Positions 13,101 to 27,300 of a DNA stretch of 64,000 nt are shown here, piece by piece (positions within the stretch are counted from its first letter, which is position 1; each line of letters opens with the position of its first letter). The notes beneath the pieces were generated by a model. That model searched no databases. It was given only the letters and a program-made list of their open reading frames with translations, and was not told the origin of the DNA. The position numbers were made by a program, and so were the translations under genes. The DNA comes from Musa acuminata AAA Group (Eukaryota > Streptophyta > Magnoliopsida > Zingiberales > Musaceae), in the NCBI RefSeq assembly GCF_036884655.1, contig NC_088344.1:37298501-37362500 (forward strand), given 5' to 3'.

Positions 13101-13108
13101 TATAAATA
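13101..13108 (+). promoter_or_regulatory. TATA box of the EDR2-like gene
   Basis: TATAAATA, a perfect plant TATA box. The transcript is expected to start near 13130. A non-coding first exon then runs to about 13342, where CACAG is followed by the donor GTATCT. The first coding exon lies about 2 kb downstream, so the gene has a long 5' UTR intron, probably ending at the CAG at 15374-15376. Confidence 0.7.
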
Positions 13109-15399
13109 GATGAAGAAGAAGCGGAGCCATTCTCTTCTCCCGTCTCCTCTCCTCGTCGCCCGGAGTTGCAGAAAGGGAACATCTTTCTGGAACTTCTGCG
13201 ACCTCTGTGAATCTTACAGTGTATCTAGATTGATGTAGTTTCGTTTTACGGGAGCATATCTGTATCGCACGTCTCTGGATCGTGCTTCGTCTCCGTCAAA
13301 TGTGTTGTGGATGATAGAAGGCTTCAAACCAGCGCCTCACAGGTATCTCCCTCTATCACTTCGCCTCTGCCTCTAGTATGTGCTATACTTGAGTCGAGAG
13401 ATCATATTCCCCTGTTTTTTGGGGCTAAAATATGTCTTGTCGGTAGCTGGGATGTGAGTTGTTTATGGTTTGAGCCTCGTCGTTGGATTAAGAGCAGAAG
13501 CTAAAAATGACAAATTTCGGGGAGAGCAACCATCAAAATCATCTTTTTTTTTTTTTGTGGGCGAAATATTGGCTACCCCGTGGCCTCCAGCTGTGTTTGT
13601 CTCTCGAGGGATTGTTCATATTTTTTTCGATCGACAATATACTATTCCCTTCATCTTTTTAAGTCTCATTGTGCGGTCTAATCAATTAAATGCTTTTATG
13701 TCCTTCGTGGGTTGTGGTCATTATTTGATGCTTACATTTGTCGTTCCTTAATCTCGTTGACATTAATTTCCGACCCTCGTTTTTTTTTCCTTCTTCCTGC
13801 GAAGAAGCATTTCATTTTTCTGGGTTACGTTAATTTCTATTTTATCTGTCTTAAAACTATAGTTCTCCTTCTCTTCATATGGAGTCTTGTTGCGTTTCTT
13901 GTGCTAATCTTCTTTTTCTTTTCAAGTCAAAGTCTTTCCACTTTGCTCTACTTGTTGTGTGTGATTCTGATGTACTTGTTCGTCTCGTGCTTGAGAGTTC
14001 TTTAATAATTAGTACCAGACCGCTTCTCTTTCGCCATGAGGCAATAACTGGTGGAACAACTGCTTTATATGGCTTTCTCATATTGTAATTTAGTCCTTTT
14101 TTCTCTTTTGTTGAAACAGCCATAAGCTTTGCTTTATAAACCCACCAAGTGAGGTAAGAAGTTCTTGGAGTTATCACGCTTTATTTGTAAAAACTAAAAC
14201 AGTGTTCGATCTTTCTTGAATAATCGGAATATGATTTTGTTGCCATGTGGTGACAAACCAAATCATCATTTTCTTTGCTAAAGTTTCTTTCTCTTTTTGA
14301 ACTTCCCATTCTTGAAATTTCAATGTTGGAACAGTTTGGTTGCATTTGGAGTTACGTGCAGTGAAACAATGCATTAAACCAGGTTAATCACGCAGTTATG
14401 TCATAACTTTATGTGAAGAAAAAATCACATACAAATAGTAGTAACATAGTACTACCAGCTCAAGATCTAAAATCAGAAAAGAAGAAACCATGACAATAAT
14501 AAAAGAAAGACTATATTGAACTTCTCATGATACTTATAAGATCTTAATTCCAACTCTAGACTTGATTCCTTTAGATTTGGATCCTCTGAACCTAGGCACT
14601 GTAGACCTGAGTGTTTTACACTGCTAGATACCATCCCTTACACTAGGATAAAAATATCTCAATTGATCATATTGATTTATTTGATTCTATGAAAATTCTA
14701 CCACCTCATCTAAAAAGGTTGTCTAAAACTCAATGTTATCGACTGTTTTACAAGACGAAGCCTCTTAAAAGCTCTCCATAACTTTAATTTTCACACTTTC
14801 ATGTAAAAGGACAAAGAAACGCAACCTGGCAGCCCCTTGATGTTGCCTGATTGGGTTTTCTTCATTAATTGAAGTTTGTTATGCTACTTAGCTTTCTAAA
14901 AATCTGGGTAAATCTCCTTTCCTTTTACTACTGAAAGAGATCTTGAAACTTCTACTGTTTTTTTTTTAATTTGGTTTTTGTTTTTTCCTTTTTTTTTTTG
15001 TCTCTTGATTTGAAGTGACAAAGTAGCTTTGACACATTGAAGTGCCTGCTGTTGAAGATATTTATGGCTTAGGTTACAAATTTTGAAACTATATTTGAAT
15101 GGACCAACCGAATGCTATCGCATTTGTTGTGGATGTACAACTAACCTTTTGCAAAGAAAATATTTAAGATTTTTAAAAATAATGATCAGTTATTAGTAAC
15201 TTGTCTGCAGATGATTCAACTCTCAATTTAAAATTGGCTGGTTTTCATCCTATCATCCTTAAAGCATATTCATATGACTTCTAGTTTTGGTCTCTCTCTC
15301 TCTTGCAGTTTGTATAGTATATCTTGGTTCTCATATAAAATTTGAATATTTCTTAAGGCTTCTTCCTTGGTATCAGGCACCCTATATTTGAGTGATATC

Positions 15400-18300
15400 A
15401 TGGGCGCATGTGTATCAAAATCAAGAAATAGATCCGGATCTCTGAAGTACTCTCTTCGATCCAGAAAATGCTTTCTTCAATCCAAAAAATGCTTTCGTCG
15501 AACCAGAAAATGCTTTCTTCGTTCCAGAAAATGCTCTCTTCGATCCAGAAAATGCCATGGAAAGATTTTGGATCCCATTCTTGATGCTTCTAAAATTCAC
15601 ATCGCTGATGCTGAAAATCGCTCGACTGATTTCGCTTTTAGTGAATTTGTTCATGTTGAGACTGCTGCGACAACTTATAAAAGATCTGAGGTTTCCAATT
15701 TGACATTCCATCTCACCCAGTTACAGTGGCACCACAATCAGATGGATGCTAATGGTACCCTTCTTCAGCTCGTAGACGTCTGTTTTGATCTAAAAACTAC
15801 ACTATTGATTCCTGTAGACATTGGAGATATATGTTCCTTTTTCTAGAATTGCAATCAGATATAGAAACATAAACACGGATGAGTGATGAGTATAATTAAC
15901 TCCATCAACCAACAAAGCAATTGCCTTGCATTAGGTTTTTCATTTTGTTGACAAACGTAGTCCGTTTAGTTATATGAAATAACAGCATCTCGAGGGAAAT
16001 TTAGATGTCCTGACAGCATTTGCTAATGATATATCTAAGCAAGACCAGTGATCATATGCTTCTCTTAATAATCTGAGTGTTCCACATTTATGCTCACTTT
16101 CTAAACTTTATATTCCATACAATTTTATGCGATGAATAGTTAACTGTGTTTGTAGGGATTTGCCAAGAAGAATCATGGTTTGACTCTGTCAGTATTTTAG
16201 AATCTGAGTCTGATGATGATGTTGTCAGTGTCCATGGAGGTAGTGTATATCTAAGTTATAGATTATGGCTGCATCTAGCAGCCTTTCCAGCTAGTCATGA
16301 GTTAATTTCCATTGTCTGCAGACTCGATTCCATCAGTAAATCCAATTGGGACACAAACATTGCAGTATGGAAATGCTTCACGCTTTAACAAACATTCCAA
16401 AGAAGGACATGAGACAGAGGACAAATCTCGTGTCAACAAGACATCATCTTGTGTGTGCAAGTTAGTCCCTTCTGTCAGTTTTAATGACAAAATACAACAG
16501 CCAAACACATGCCTACCGTGTCAAAAGAAAAGGTCAGCAGTTATCAACCTTTCTTACAAGAGGAACTCTTTTGATGGAGAAGAGCTGACTGAATTCTGTA
16601 AGTAACACACTTCTGATTTCCACGTAGCTCAACCGGTATTTGAATGTTAATTCTTTATTTTGCCTTCCACAAATAAGATGCATGGAGGCATTTGCATGGC
16701 TGTCTACCAGTGTTGATTATTGGACATGAAATATGATGAGCTCATGGTATCCTGAAGGTTTAATAATAAACGTGCTGCCCTATGTTAGTTGTTTTCTTTT
16801 TCGATCATTAATATGAATATTTCAAATATGGTTTGGAATCTACGTCAATAAAAATGGTTGTTTTATTCCATAGATGACTTCTCAAATGAAAGATTCATAG
16901 TTGATGGGTATTATTTCCCCCCATTCCCCATCTGGTGCTTGTGAACTTTTGGGTTATACATGATACAGAACTCTGCTTAAGTAAATTGGAGGCATTACTG
17001 TAGTGATTTGATATCTTGAGCACAATTCAAATATCTCTTTTGTGGCTTTACATGCTCGCTAGTGCCTTCTTGGTTACATGTGTTATTAATTTCCTACATG
17101 TCGAGTTTTGTGATTTTCCATTCTTTGCTAGCTACTGCATGTACTCTCATATGCCAAATTCATATTATTTAAGTTAGACACTCTTACGCAACTTTACAAT
17201 GTGGAAATATTGGCATCAATGTCATGTTTCCTCATTTTGTTCTCCAGTGATGTTACCCATTGCTCTTTCTGGCTTTTTGATTTATTAGGTGCGTCAAAAA
17301 GATTCTTATATCATCCGAAAGGAGGATTAGTCATTCCATGTTCTCCCAGTGGAAAATCAAGTCCTGGATGCTGGTCTTTTCTTGAACCTTCAACTTTTAA
17401 GCTTCGTGGAGAAAGCTATTTCAGGCATGAATATGTAGATTTCTTGCTTTTGCATTAATTTGTAACAGTTTGTTGGTAACAACATTTTTCTACTTTACTA
17501 ATTTGAGTTGCACTTTATTTGAAAATCTTATACAGAGATAAAAAGAAATGTCCTGCTCCAAACTATGCACCATATTATCCAATCGGTGTAGACTTGTTTG
17601 TATGTCCACAAAAGATACATCACATTGCCCAACATATTGAGCTTCCATATGTTAAACCTCATGAGAAAGTTCCTTCACTCCTAATTGCCAATATTCAGGT
17701 GCAGTTGGCAACTTTCTCAGGAGTTTATTGTTAGTAGTGCCGCATATTCACTTGACCGATAGTCTCGTCTTCGCTAGCAGCAAATGGTATGACACCTTAT
17801 ACTTTCGTGCAGATGCCTACTTATCCAGCCGCAATGTTTCTCGGCGATAGTGATGGGGAGGGGATGAGCCTTGTATTGTATTTTAAAATTTCTGAATGTT
17901 ATGATAAAGAAGTTTCTTCTAGCCTCCAAGATTTAATAAGGGTAACATTTGTTTCATTGGTAACTTGATGTTTTGTAGTTGGCAATATTAAGTACTTACA
18001 CCTTATAATTTCTTGCCTTCTGCAGAGGTTTATTGATGATGAAACCGAAAAGGTTAAAGGGTTTGCAATGGAGTCTAGCATTCCATTTAGAGAGCGATTG
18101 AAAATAATGGTTGGGGTGGCTAATCCAGAGGATCTTCTCTTGAGTGCAGCAGAAAAGAAGCTGATACAAGCATATAATGGGAAGCCAGTGCTTTCACGCC
18201 CTCAGCACAATTTTTACTCGGTAAGCAAAGCACACGGTTCTTCTTTTTTGTTTAATGTGCCAAACCTGTGGTAGATGTCATATCCAAATTGAATCGATTA

Positions 18301-19895
18301 TTGTTTGCAATTAGTAATGACCATTAAATAAATTTACCAATTTTGCTTCTTATATTTGTTTGATAAATATTCGCTACTACTCCAAGGCTTCGACTCGATA
18401 TGAACATGTTACTGCAGCACTTACCGTTCACTTTGCAAGTTGGTCATGTTGGCAATGCCTGTTTGCACCAGCACACACAAAAGTGCACATTTTATTGTTT
18501 GATATGAATCAAAAATGTTTTGAAAAACAAAGATAGAAATGTTTCTATTTTAAGCAATGATCATCATACGCTTTACATTACAGGGAGCAAACTACTTTGA
18601 GATTGATCTCGATATACATCGCTTTAGCTATATATCAAGAAAGGGGCTTGAATCATTTCGAGAACGTCTTAAACATGGGATCCTTGATTTGGGTCTGACA
18701 ATCCAGGTAATAATATTAAATGCATATTCACAGAGATTAGAAACATCTATGTCTGGTTTGACTTTACTTTTCTTGCAAGACTTTTTAATGACACACTAGT
18801 CTTGCCTCAACTTTTAACTTGTCTATGCCATGAAGGATTTCTTGATTTAGTGATCAGCTGCTTTGGAGTTTCTTGATATAAACTTCAGCAATCTAACACA
18901 ATGTGATTTGGATATGCCATGCTTAGACACAATTACATAGGTGAATATAAGTGCCACAAGAGAAACATGCGTTGAGCTTAATCCAGAGCCCCAAATAGCA
19001 TCTCTGATTTGCTTGAGGTGGCTCTTTGTTATGTCATTACTACTAGATCTCGAGTGTCAATGGTCAAACACCATATGTAGAAACTTTTGTGCAAGCTACT
19101 CCTTATATGATAGAACTGGCAAAACCAATCGGACCGATAAGCTATTGGTAGACAGGATAATGCCTATCATTCGATATCATTATAAAAATAAAAATAAAAA
19201 TTAAATACCAATTAGTACTGATCATTATGGTCTAATATCAATATCGGCATTTGGTAAGGGCTAATAAATACTTGCCGATACGTTCGGACCGGTATTTGAA
19301 ACCTTGCATAAGAGTACTGGAAAGATCATCTTAAAACCATGAATTGGTGATCACCATCCAAGTCTTTGAAGACATCCATATCATAGGATTGGTGGTTGGT
19401 CAACACTCAACAGTTGTGTTGTCACATCCAAATCTAGGAGAGAACATTGCCTAGGGAGATGATTGCATACTAATTTTGTGGTTCACATAACTTCAAATCT
19501 TTTGATCAAAGTCAATCAAGGAAACCAAGAGGCAGGTGCTATGTTGGAACTCTTGGTGAGGCATGATGTTGAACTAAAATGGAATGATTTCAAGACCCAG
19601 CAGTCCAGTGCAGGAAACTGCACTGTGAAGAGGATCCTAACCGTAAAATTTCAGTTTGATCGAAAAAATTAAGATCATAGTTTCATGTAATCTGGAAATT
19701 GAACTTATCCGTTCGGTATTCTCATTCTTCTACTATGATGAACTAACTACATCTAAAACAATGCAGGCACAGAAGCCGGAGGAGCTCCCGGAGCAGATCC
19801 TTTGTTGTCTGAGACTAAACAAGATTGATTTCGTCAATCATGGACAGATTCCAACCATCGTCGCGCTCGATGATGATCGATCCAGATCCATTTGA
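15400..19895 (+). CDS. EDR2-like protein with C-terminal DUF1336 (EDR2_C) domain
   Basis: Member of the plant ENHANCED DISEASE RESISTANCE 2-like family; the founding member negatively regulates pathogen-induced cell death, and the role here is inferred. Nine coding exons: 15400-15754, 16156-16239, 16322-16597, 17289-17424, 17536-17698, 17813-17941, 18026-18220, 18584-18706 and 19767-19895 (stop TGA). They join in phase to 529 residues. The start MGACVSK fits the N-myristoylation pattern (Gly2, Ser6), predicting membrane attachment. Residues 18-52 are five Arg/Lys/Cys heptads such as SLRSRKC. Next comes a conserved region ([19 protein letters not shown]). The DUF1336 domain covers about 245-520 and includes [29 protein letters not shown] and [20 protein letters not shown]. 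There is no PH or START domain, so this is the short form. The intron after 17424 uses a GC donor. Confidence in the family is high. Confidence 0.92.
15451..15555 (+). repeat. Five 21-bp tandem repeats in the DUF1336 gene N-terminus
   Basis: Five in-frame 21-bp units encode [28 protein letters not shown] and SLRSRKC. All lie within 55 codons of the myristoylation signal. The units differ by a few substitutions, so the expansion is not brand new. The product is strongly basic with regularly spaced Cys, a composition suited to membrane binding and S-acylation (inference). Confidence 0.88.
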
Positions 19896-21374
19896 TCACA
19901 TGGAATGTGCTAGTGCAAAACAAAGTAGTTTTCTCTTTTAGTAAAGACTGCAACCTATATGTAATCCCTCTTTACCTAACTCTCAATAAACCAATAAATA
20001 CTTTGAGAACTCCATTATTTTTTTTTTCTTTCTTCCAGCGTACTTTTACATGTGAGAAGTTGATAACCAGCCATTAATAAGCCTACATGAATTATGCATA
20101 CTGTATAATAGAACAATAAATGGTAAATAATAAATCAAAGAAAAGAACACAAAGCCAGCTTTGAGTCTCATTGAAACGGTTCTTTGCTTTTTTTGTTGTT
20201 GTTTTTGTGGTTGTGGTTAAAAGAGCCAATCAGCTATATTGATGTACCAAAATACTGTCGACGGCGTATATATATTTCAGCAAAGCCTGTTGTTTACTTA
20301 CCAAAGTATAAAAAATATCTCGAGTTCGCGATAGTATTTTGAATCTTCAGGGTTGACACCACTCTTCTTTTCAGAATTTGCATCAGTGCATTTGGAAATT
20401 TGGAATTAGTCCCAATGTGACAGCATAAATAGAGAACTTTGTCTGGATATTTACAGCCCTATGTTTCTTCAAGAAACTGTTTGATGGTCAGACCATCTCA
20501 AACAGGACAAACTGTTAGCTATATATGTGTCACAAGTCTTGAGCTCATATTGCATAACCAACAAAAGGAATGCTTTTATAGTGGACCAGACAGGAAGAGA
20601 TCAAACCTCACAAACCATCCAATGCAATGGCTGAGCATTGCTGCCTCTATTCGATCATGCCTTTATGAAGATATACAGAGTGATCACAGAAACAGGACAC
20701 AGAACCATATTCAAGTTGGCACTTTGTTTGTTTGCAAGTACTTGTTCAGTACCAAAGACTGCCATCTTCCATTTACAGATATCTTGAAATCCGAGAAGGA
20801 TAACTTGTCTTAGGCTAACGATTTCAAAGTTGTGAATACAATATGATCCACAACTGCAAAATTTAGACCATTGGCAAAATAATGCTTGATTTCTCTGTTG
20901 AACATCCAGCATACATGATCATTTACATCCAAAGTGGATGGAAATTGAACTAATCCCATCAATGCACAAAGGAATCATGGCTCTATATATTGATTATTAC
21001 AAAAAATTGGCTCCATTCGAGCCTTTGCAATTGGATTCACATCCAAAAAATTGATTTGTCTCATCATATTTGGAACTTTTTGAACAGAAAAGCTTTGATT
21101 CCTGCCAGCAACCAAGTTCGTTGAATCAGATACCACAATAGGTGCAATTCATCAGCAGGTAGTAGACTTTGTTAACTGACTTAATTTTCTCTCACTAGTC
21201 GCATGGAACCTGATGTAGCAGCTTATCCATTATATCAGATATCACTGTTGGGATCAGCCAGACATTAATCCTTTTATGTCTGGAAAGATGCTGGTCACAT
21301 AATTTTCTTGATCCAAGGTGTTTGTTTTGCTTCAGTATGTTCCTACTCCAATAAAAAGAACCCACCCTGGCTCT
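19896..21374. other. Convergent intergenic region (3' ends of two genes)
   Basis: Holds the 3' UTR of the EDR2-like gene (AATAAA-type signal near 19986) and, further right, that of the minus-strand kinase gene. AT-rich with T runs. Short open frames only; no recognisable gene. Confidence 0.55.
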
Positions 21375-24300
21375 CTATTTTACTTGCTTTCTCCCTGCCA
21401 TTGTAAACCAGCCAATCAGAACCAATTTCATTCTGTAGAAACATAAAACTGAATGAAGAGTCTAAAGGAAACATTTCTTATGCCTTACATGACAATTAAT
21501 TAAACTGAGACTAAAATTATAAGCATAGCAAAATCCAATTAACTGAACTACAAGAATACTATGTCAAAATATCAGGTGCAATGCTGAAATGGCACCAGTA
21601 GTAGATTGTGTAAATTTCATAAGACTTTAACAGATCATCAACTTTCTCAAGTGTTATTCAATTATTCTTTTATTTTTTAGATCAAGGATGTTTTGGCAAC
21701 AGATATGTGGTCAATCTAGGATTATTAATAATAACAATTGAGAGAAAAAACTCGATGTGTTATAAAAGCTGTAACAAGAGCAAGGATTCTACTCGAGCTA
21801 TTGACGAGGCATATAATAACACTCCTTTCGGAAGCACATAACTTTAACTGATTACTAATGCCTATATTAGCCAAGAAAAAACAATCTGAGGTTCAAGAGA
21901 TTAAGGCTTGTTCTAATTCACTTCCTCTCCGCATAAATACTATAAATTTGCACAAGAGATGTTGAAAAATGGGATCTCTATATACCTCTTTGGAACCATG
22001 ATCTCCTAATTGCTTGACGCATGTGGCGTTCATGCTTCTGTAAAAGCTCATCAACCTTGTGAGATTCAGACAATAAAGGTCCTGAAAACTCAATTCTGTC
22101 TTGATCATGGAAACCCTGAAATTTATCAAGAAAAGCTAAGTTACGAGTCAAGACAATGCAGTGTAAAACATAAAACCTGCCAAACAATTTGTACCAAGTT
22201 GTTATGCCGCATTGACAATGGATCTCCCTTATATAGGGCTCCTGAAAACTCCTGAGAACAGTATACGTCAGAAGGGTCAAGTGAGTCTGGATGTTCTAAC
22301 TGTGTCCACCTTTTCAGCATTGCACGTTTTGCCAACTCATGGGGCACATGGCTTTTTGAAACATGCACATCACCATTTTCTTGTCCCTTGAACTCATGCT
22401 TACTTTTAACATTTTCAATACAGGATGGATCTCTTTCATAAGAGAGATGGCTTTTTGAGCTACACCTACTGCCAGATCTACCAGATGCATGACCTTCTCC
22501 CTGCATTTTTGCCCATGCAAAGCCGCTAGAAGCAGAAACACATAAAGGCCCTGATAAAGCAAAATCCTCCTGGGAGTTGCACACACTGTGACCTTCATTT
22601 GGATGTTTGATCAATGGCAATGGCTGGAGATCTACAAACAATCCAGTTTCACCATCTACTCTCAAACAATCTTTCTTTACATTGCCACTACTGGTTACAG
22701 CATTGATCTGTGACTCCTGAAAAATAAAAACAAACACAAGACAAAAAAAACATGTATTCTCCCAAAATTAAAATCCATCATAACTTTTTCTCCTCCATCA
22801 ACTTCTAAAAGATTTTGCGAGCGTGAAAGAAGCAAATTACCTCTTTGCTGTCTGTTATCCTACTGAGCCCACCTGCTGCCCGCGAAGCTCTATTTGCTCT
22901 CAATGGTCTTCTTGTGGCTTCCGATCCTCGGCCTCTACTAGCACCTCTTATCCTGAAGCGACAAAAACTATCAAAATTGACTGCAGAATAACTAGATGCC
23001 ATATGCTTCAATATATAGGTCTCCTTTAGAATATCAGGTCTTAGAACATAAGAGTAGATCCTCCAAGAACCTTAAAAAGCTTAAAAATCAGTTAATGACT
23101 GAAACGGATACCATCTTTTTATAATCAACAGAAAGAAACAGTTTGATTTTTTTTATGGCTTCGTGTTAACATGAAAAAAAATCTTCTGTTTTTGCAAGTT
23201 TGCATGGGCATTAACAATTTTGTGAAGAAGCATATGTCATAAAATTTTTTCTTAGCACCTTAAGAAAATATGCAGAGAAACATGACATTTAGGATAACTT
23301 TGTAGATTCTTCTACATCTAATTGACAACCATAGCTGGCTAGAGTTACCTGCGAGTCTCATCACGACTCTTTGCATCTATCTCTTTGGTGGGTGGGTATT
23401 TTGACAAACTTGAGGGCTCACAAGCATAAGGCTTTGTTCTGAAATACTGAAAAAACACATAGAGGAAACATAAAATGTAAAGACAAGTTAAATTGCAAAA
23501 GGTGAAATATAGTTATCATGAATATGAATGTTTTTAGAAAAGAAAGGTGTATCCACTTAGAGAAAGTCTATGATAGGGTTCCTAGAGATTTATTATGGTA
23601 GGTTTTAGAAAAAAAAGGTATATCTATTAATTACATTAATGTTATTAAAGATATATATGATGATATAGCTACTAGTGTTGGAACTATAGGGAGTGTGTCT
23701 AGTGAGTTGCCTTTTAGCATAGGATTGCATCAATGATCCGTATTAAATTTATACCTTTTCACATTGATAATGGATAAATTTACGAGTCATTGACATGATA
23801 TGTCTCTTTAGTGTATGTTATTTGTTGATGATATTGTTTTAGTTAATGAGAGTCTAGGTGGAATTAATTATAAACTTGAGCTATGAAGAAAATTCTTAGA
23901 AACTAAAGGTTTTAGATTAAATAAAACTAAAACTGAATATATGAGATGCAATTTTAGTAAATCTAAGAACATACAAGAGAATATAGTTAAGTTGGATGGA
24001 TAAAAAGTTCCTTTAAGTAAAAGCCTTAGGTATCTTGAATTAATTATTCAACAAAATGGAGAGATCAATGAAGATATTCTTCATAGAATAACAACATAAT
24101 GGTTAAAATGGCGAGAAGCATCAGGAGTCTTATATGATCATCATGTATCTTTGAGATTAAAAGAAAATTTTATAAAATGATTGTGAGACCAATAATAATT
24201 TATAGATCTAAATGTTGGGTAATTAAGAAACATGTACAAAAAATTTGTGTTGTCGAGATGAGAATGTTGAGATGGATGCGCAAAGTTACTAGGAAAGATA

Positions 24301-27300
24301 TAAAAAGAAATACTTTTATTTGTGAACAACTAGATATCGTTTTAATAGATGATGAAATGAGAGAAAATTGTTTAAGATGGTATTGGCATGATTAATGAGA
24401 GAAAATCATTTAAGATTTGACCTCTGAATACGATAGTCAAAAGAGGTGAAATGATTAATATCCGTGATACAATGAGAGGTAGAGGAAGACCTAAACGAAT
24501 TTTAATAGAAACTATAAATAAAGATTTAAGTACTCTAATCTTAACTGAGCATATGGCTTTATATAAATTTCAATAGCGATAACAGATCCATGTAACTGAC
24601 TCCAAATAGCTGGGACTTACAGCTTTGTTGCTGTTGTTGTTATTGTATGAATATAAATGCTTTTAATGACACAATTTTCATTTGACAGATAAACTACCAA
24701 CTTAAGGAGTTTCCAGAACATGTATATGTAGAATATGTTGTGGGACCACCATACAAAAATTTGATGTCTTGAATGACCTAAAATGAAGGGCAACTTCCAA
24801 TTGTTTTGTATATATGTTATTCTTAATTTATGATACACAAGAACTTTACAGATTCTTTTTATATTGCAGCCTAGATCCTAAGCAGGTTGTCTCTGATGGT
24901 TAACCACCTGTTCCTTTGTTATTTCCTTTTTACACTTAGTTATTTAGCTATGACAGAGAATCTTGGTCTCAAACATCTACATGATACATGTAATTTGGAA
25001 TTGCTAATTTTGTGTTTTTCTATACACTCCATATTACGATCTTAGTTACTGGTTTTGCATTTTTCTTTTCAACCCAAATAAAGCTAAAAAAGGAAAGAAA
25101 TCTATTGACAAAGAAATGAAGACGAAAAACATTCCACAGAAGGAGCTAACAGCAAATGATGGAAGGGCTATGTTTCTCAAAAGAATTCAATTTTAAGAAC
25201 TTTTAAGGCATATACTCACCTCTGCTTCAAGAGAACTGGTGGCAGAACCACGCTTATAAGGTTCAATAGACAGAAAAGTTTCTAACAAGCTAATGGCACT
25301 TCCTGGTAAACTTTTGAATGTCTCCTGGAGAATATTTTCGTAAGGATGATGAGGTCTGAAGATCGTAGCATGGGCCAACGTGGACTTATTCCAGTACTCA
25401 TCCGGAGGGGAACCGCAAAGTTTAAAGATTTTGTGTAATTGTTCAACCTGAAAGACATACATCTTCAACTGAGAAAAACAAGACATAAATCTTCCATAAC
25501 TTAGAGAGTAAATGATTAGACATTTACCATAAAAATAAATGAGAAAAATACTTCAAATCAACAAGCTGCAAGTGAGAAATGAGTATATCCCACAAATGAC
25601 AGGTATGAAATGTTCTGCACATTTCCAGATATTCTAATGACAATGAATCTTCTATCAACAGACATTTTCACTAGCGTGTAACATCATATGGTCAACATAC
25701 TTCTGAGATGAGGAACTAACATATGCTGATCGTTCTGAATGAGACACAGAATGATATCTTTGTATGCATATGTTAGTTGAAACTGAAGACGTGCAGCTGT
25801 ACTAGTCACTCGTGTCTGAGGCTACTGACATTATATGTTAATTTCTTCACATATGCATGTGTAATGGATTCTGGTGTATAATCTTACAGAAAAGAGGATT
25901 TGGCACTGTTTGTGCAATATGCAATTAGGAGATCTTTAGAAAAGAGACTTGTTTGTTGCTTGGCTCAAGCAATAACTCCTAAGCTGCTGTTCTAACACAT
26001 TTATCAGCTCTTGGTCCACCCAAAATTTCATTATTCAAAATAAAACTCAAAAGAGACTAGTGCCCTCAAGGCTGCCATTTTGAGATGACATCTAGGAAGC
26101 AGTTTCAAAAGACCTCTTAACACAAGCCAGCCAACTTTTCTTAGACCCATTAAGAAAAAAATTGGTAACATATAACAATTCCAGATGTCTTCCACACGCA
26201 TCTACACAAATATATATTTGAGGCTTTATAACCAGTTAAGACCTAATACCACAATCTCATACCTCATGACTTTCTGAAGGGGATGCATGAAGAGTCAGCC
26301 AGTATGTTACACATAACATGAACAACACTGCCAGTTCAACCCTACCTCCAGAAAAATTAAAGGCACTTATAGTAGACAACCATAAACTCTGTTACCAGAG
26401 GTCTCTGTTGCTCTTCAGGACTGTTGTTATATCTGGAGTTTAACACCACAAAGAACGAAAGAAAGAACATACACTGATGATATTTGTGAAGAGATGAAGA
26501 TACACTAGAAAAAAAGAACTTTAGACTAAGACCAAAAATAAACAAGAAATATTTACATTCACGAACAATTAGGTGTATCTTCTATAGAAGACAAGATGAC
26601 CATTTAAATGGTATGACATGTATAAAGGAAGGATTTGGATGACCTAGACAAGAAGAATCAATGAATATTGATAGCATGAGAAGAGGTAGAGGGAGACATA
26701 AAAAGAAAAGGAAATTTTGTTACTCTTAGCTTGACTAGTGAGATTCTGCTACGTTGATATCAATGGTAGAAAAAAAATAGTTGAGATATTATGTCTTCTT
26801 GTAGTCTAGCAGTAGGATTTGAGAAGGATTTGACATTAAAGAAGACTCAAGTAAAAATAAGTTAATCTCCCCATTGACATTTTTGGTATAATTAACTTTC
26901 CACAAGCATACAAGGAAAAAGGAAGTTTCATTCTAAAATGTTCCTCCCAGCTACCGACCTCTCTAATATTACATGTTCACTTTCTACATGCAACAACAAC
27001 AAGAAAAAGAAACCATAATGTTCCAACTATTTGGGCCTGGCCACATGTTTGTTTTTTCACCATTGAGCTATATACAAAACAATTTCACAAGTAAAATAAA
27101 GAATATTCAAATATTTATATGTTGTTTCTTATAAAGTTTTTCTAGGTTCCTGTCAATCTCTCCACATACAACTCACACTAATCGTGTCACATTTTCTAAC
27201 TACCATATAGATTCCTTTAGAACATGTTCATACCATCTTCAATAATTTTATCTTATTTTATCCTCTCTCAGAACTATGTCTAATTATTCACGAAGGAAAA

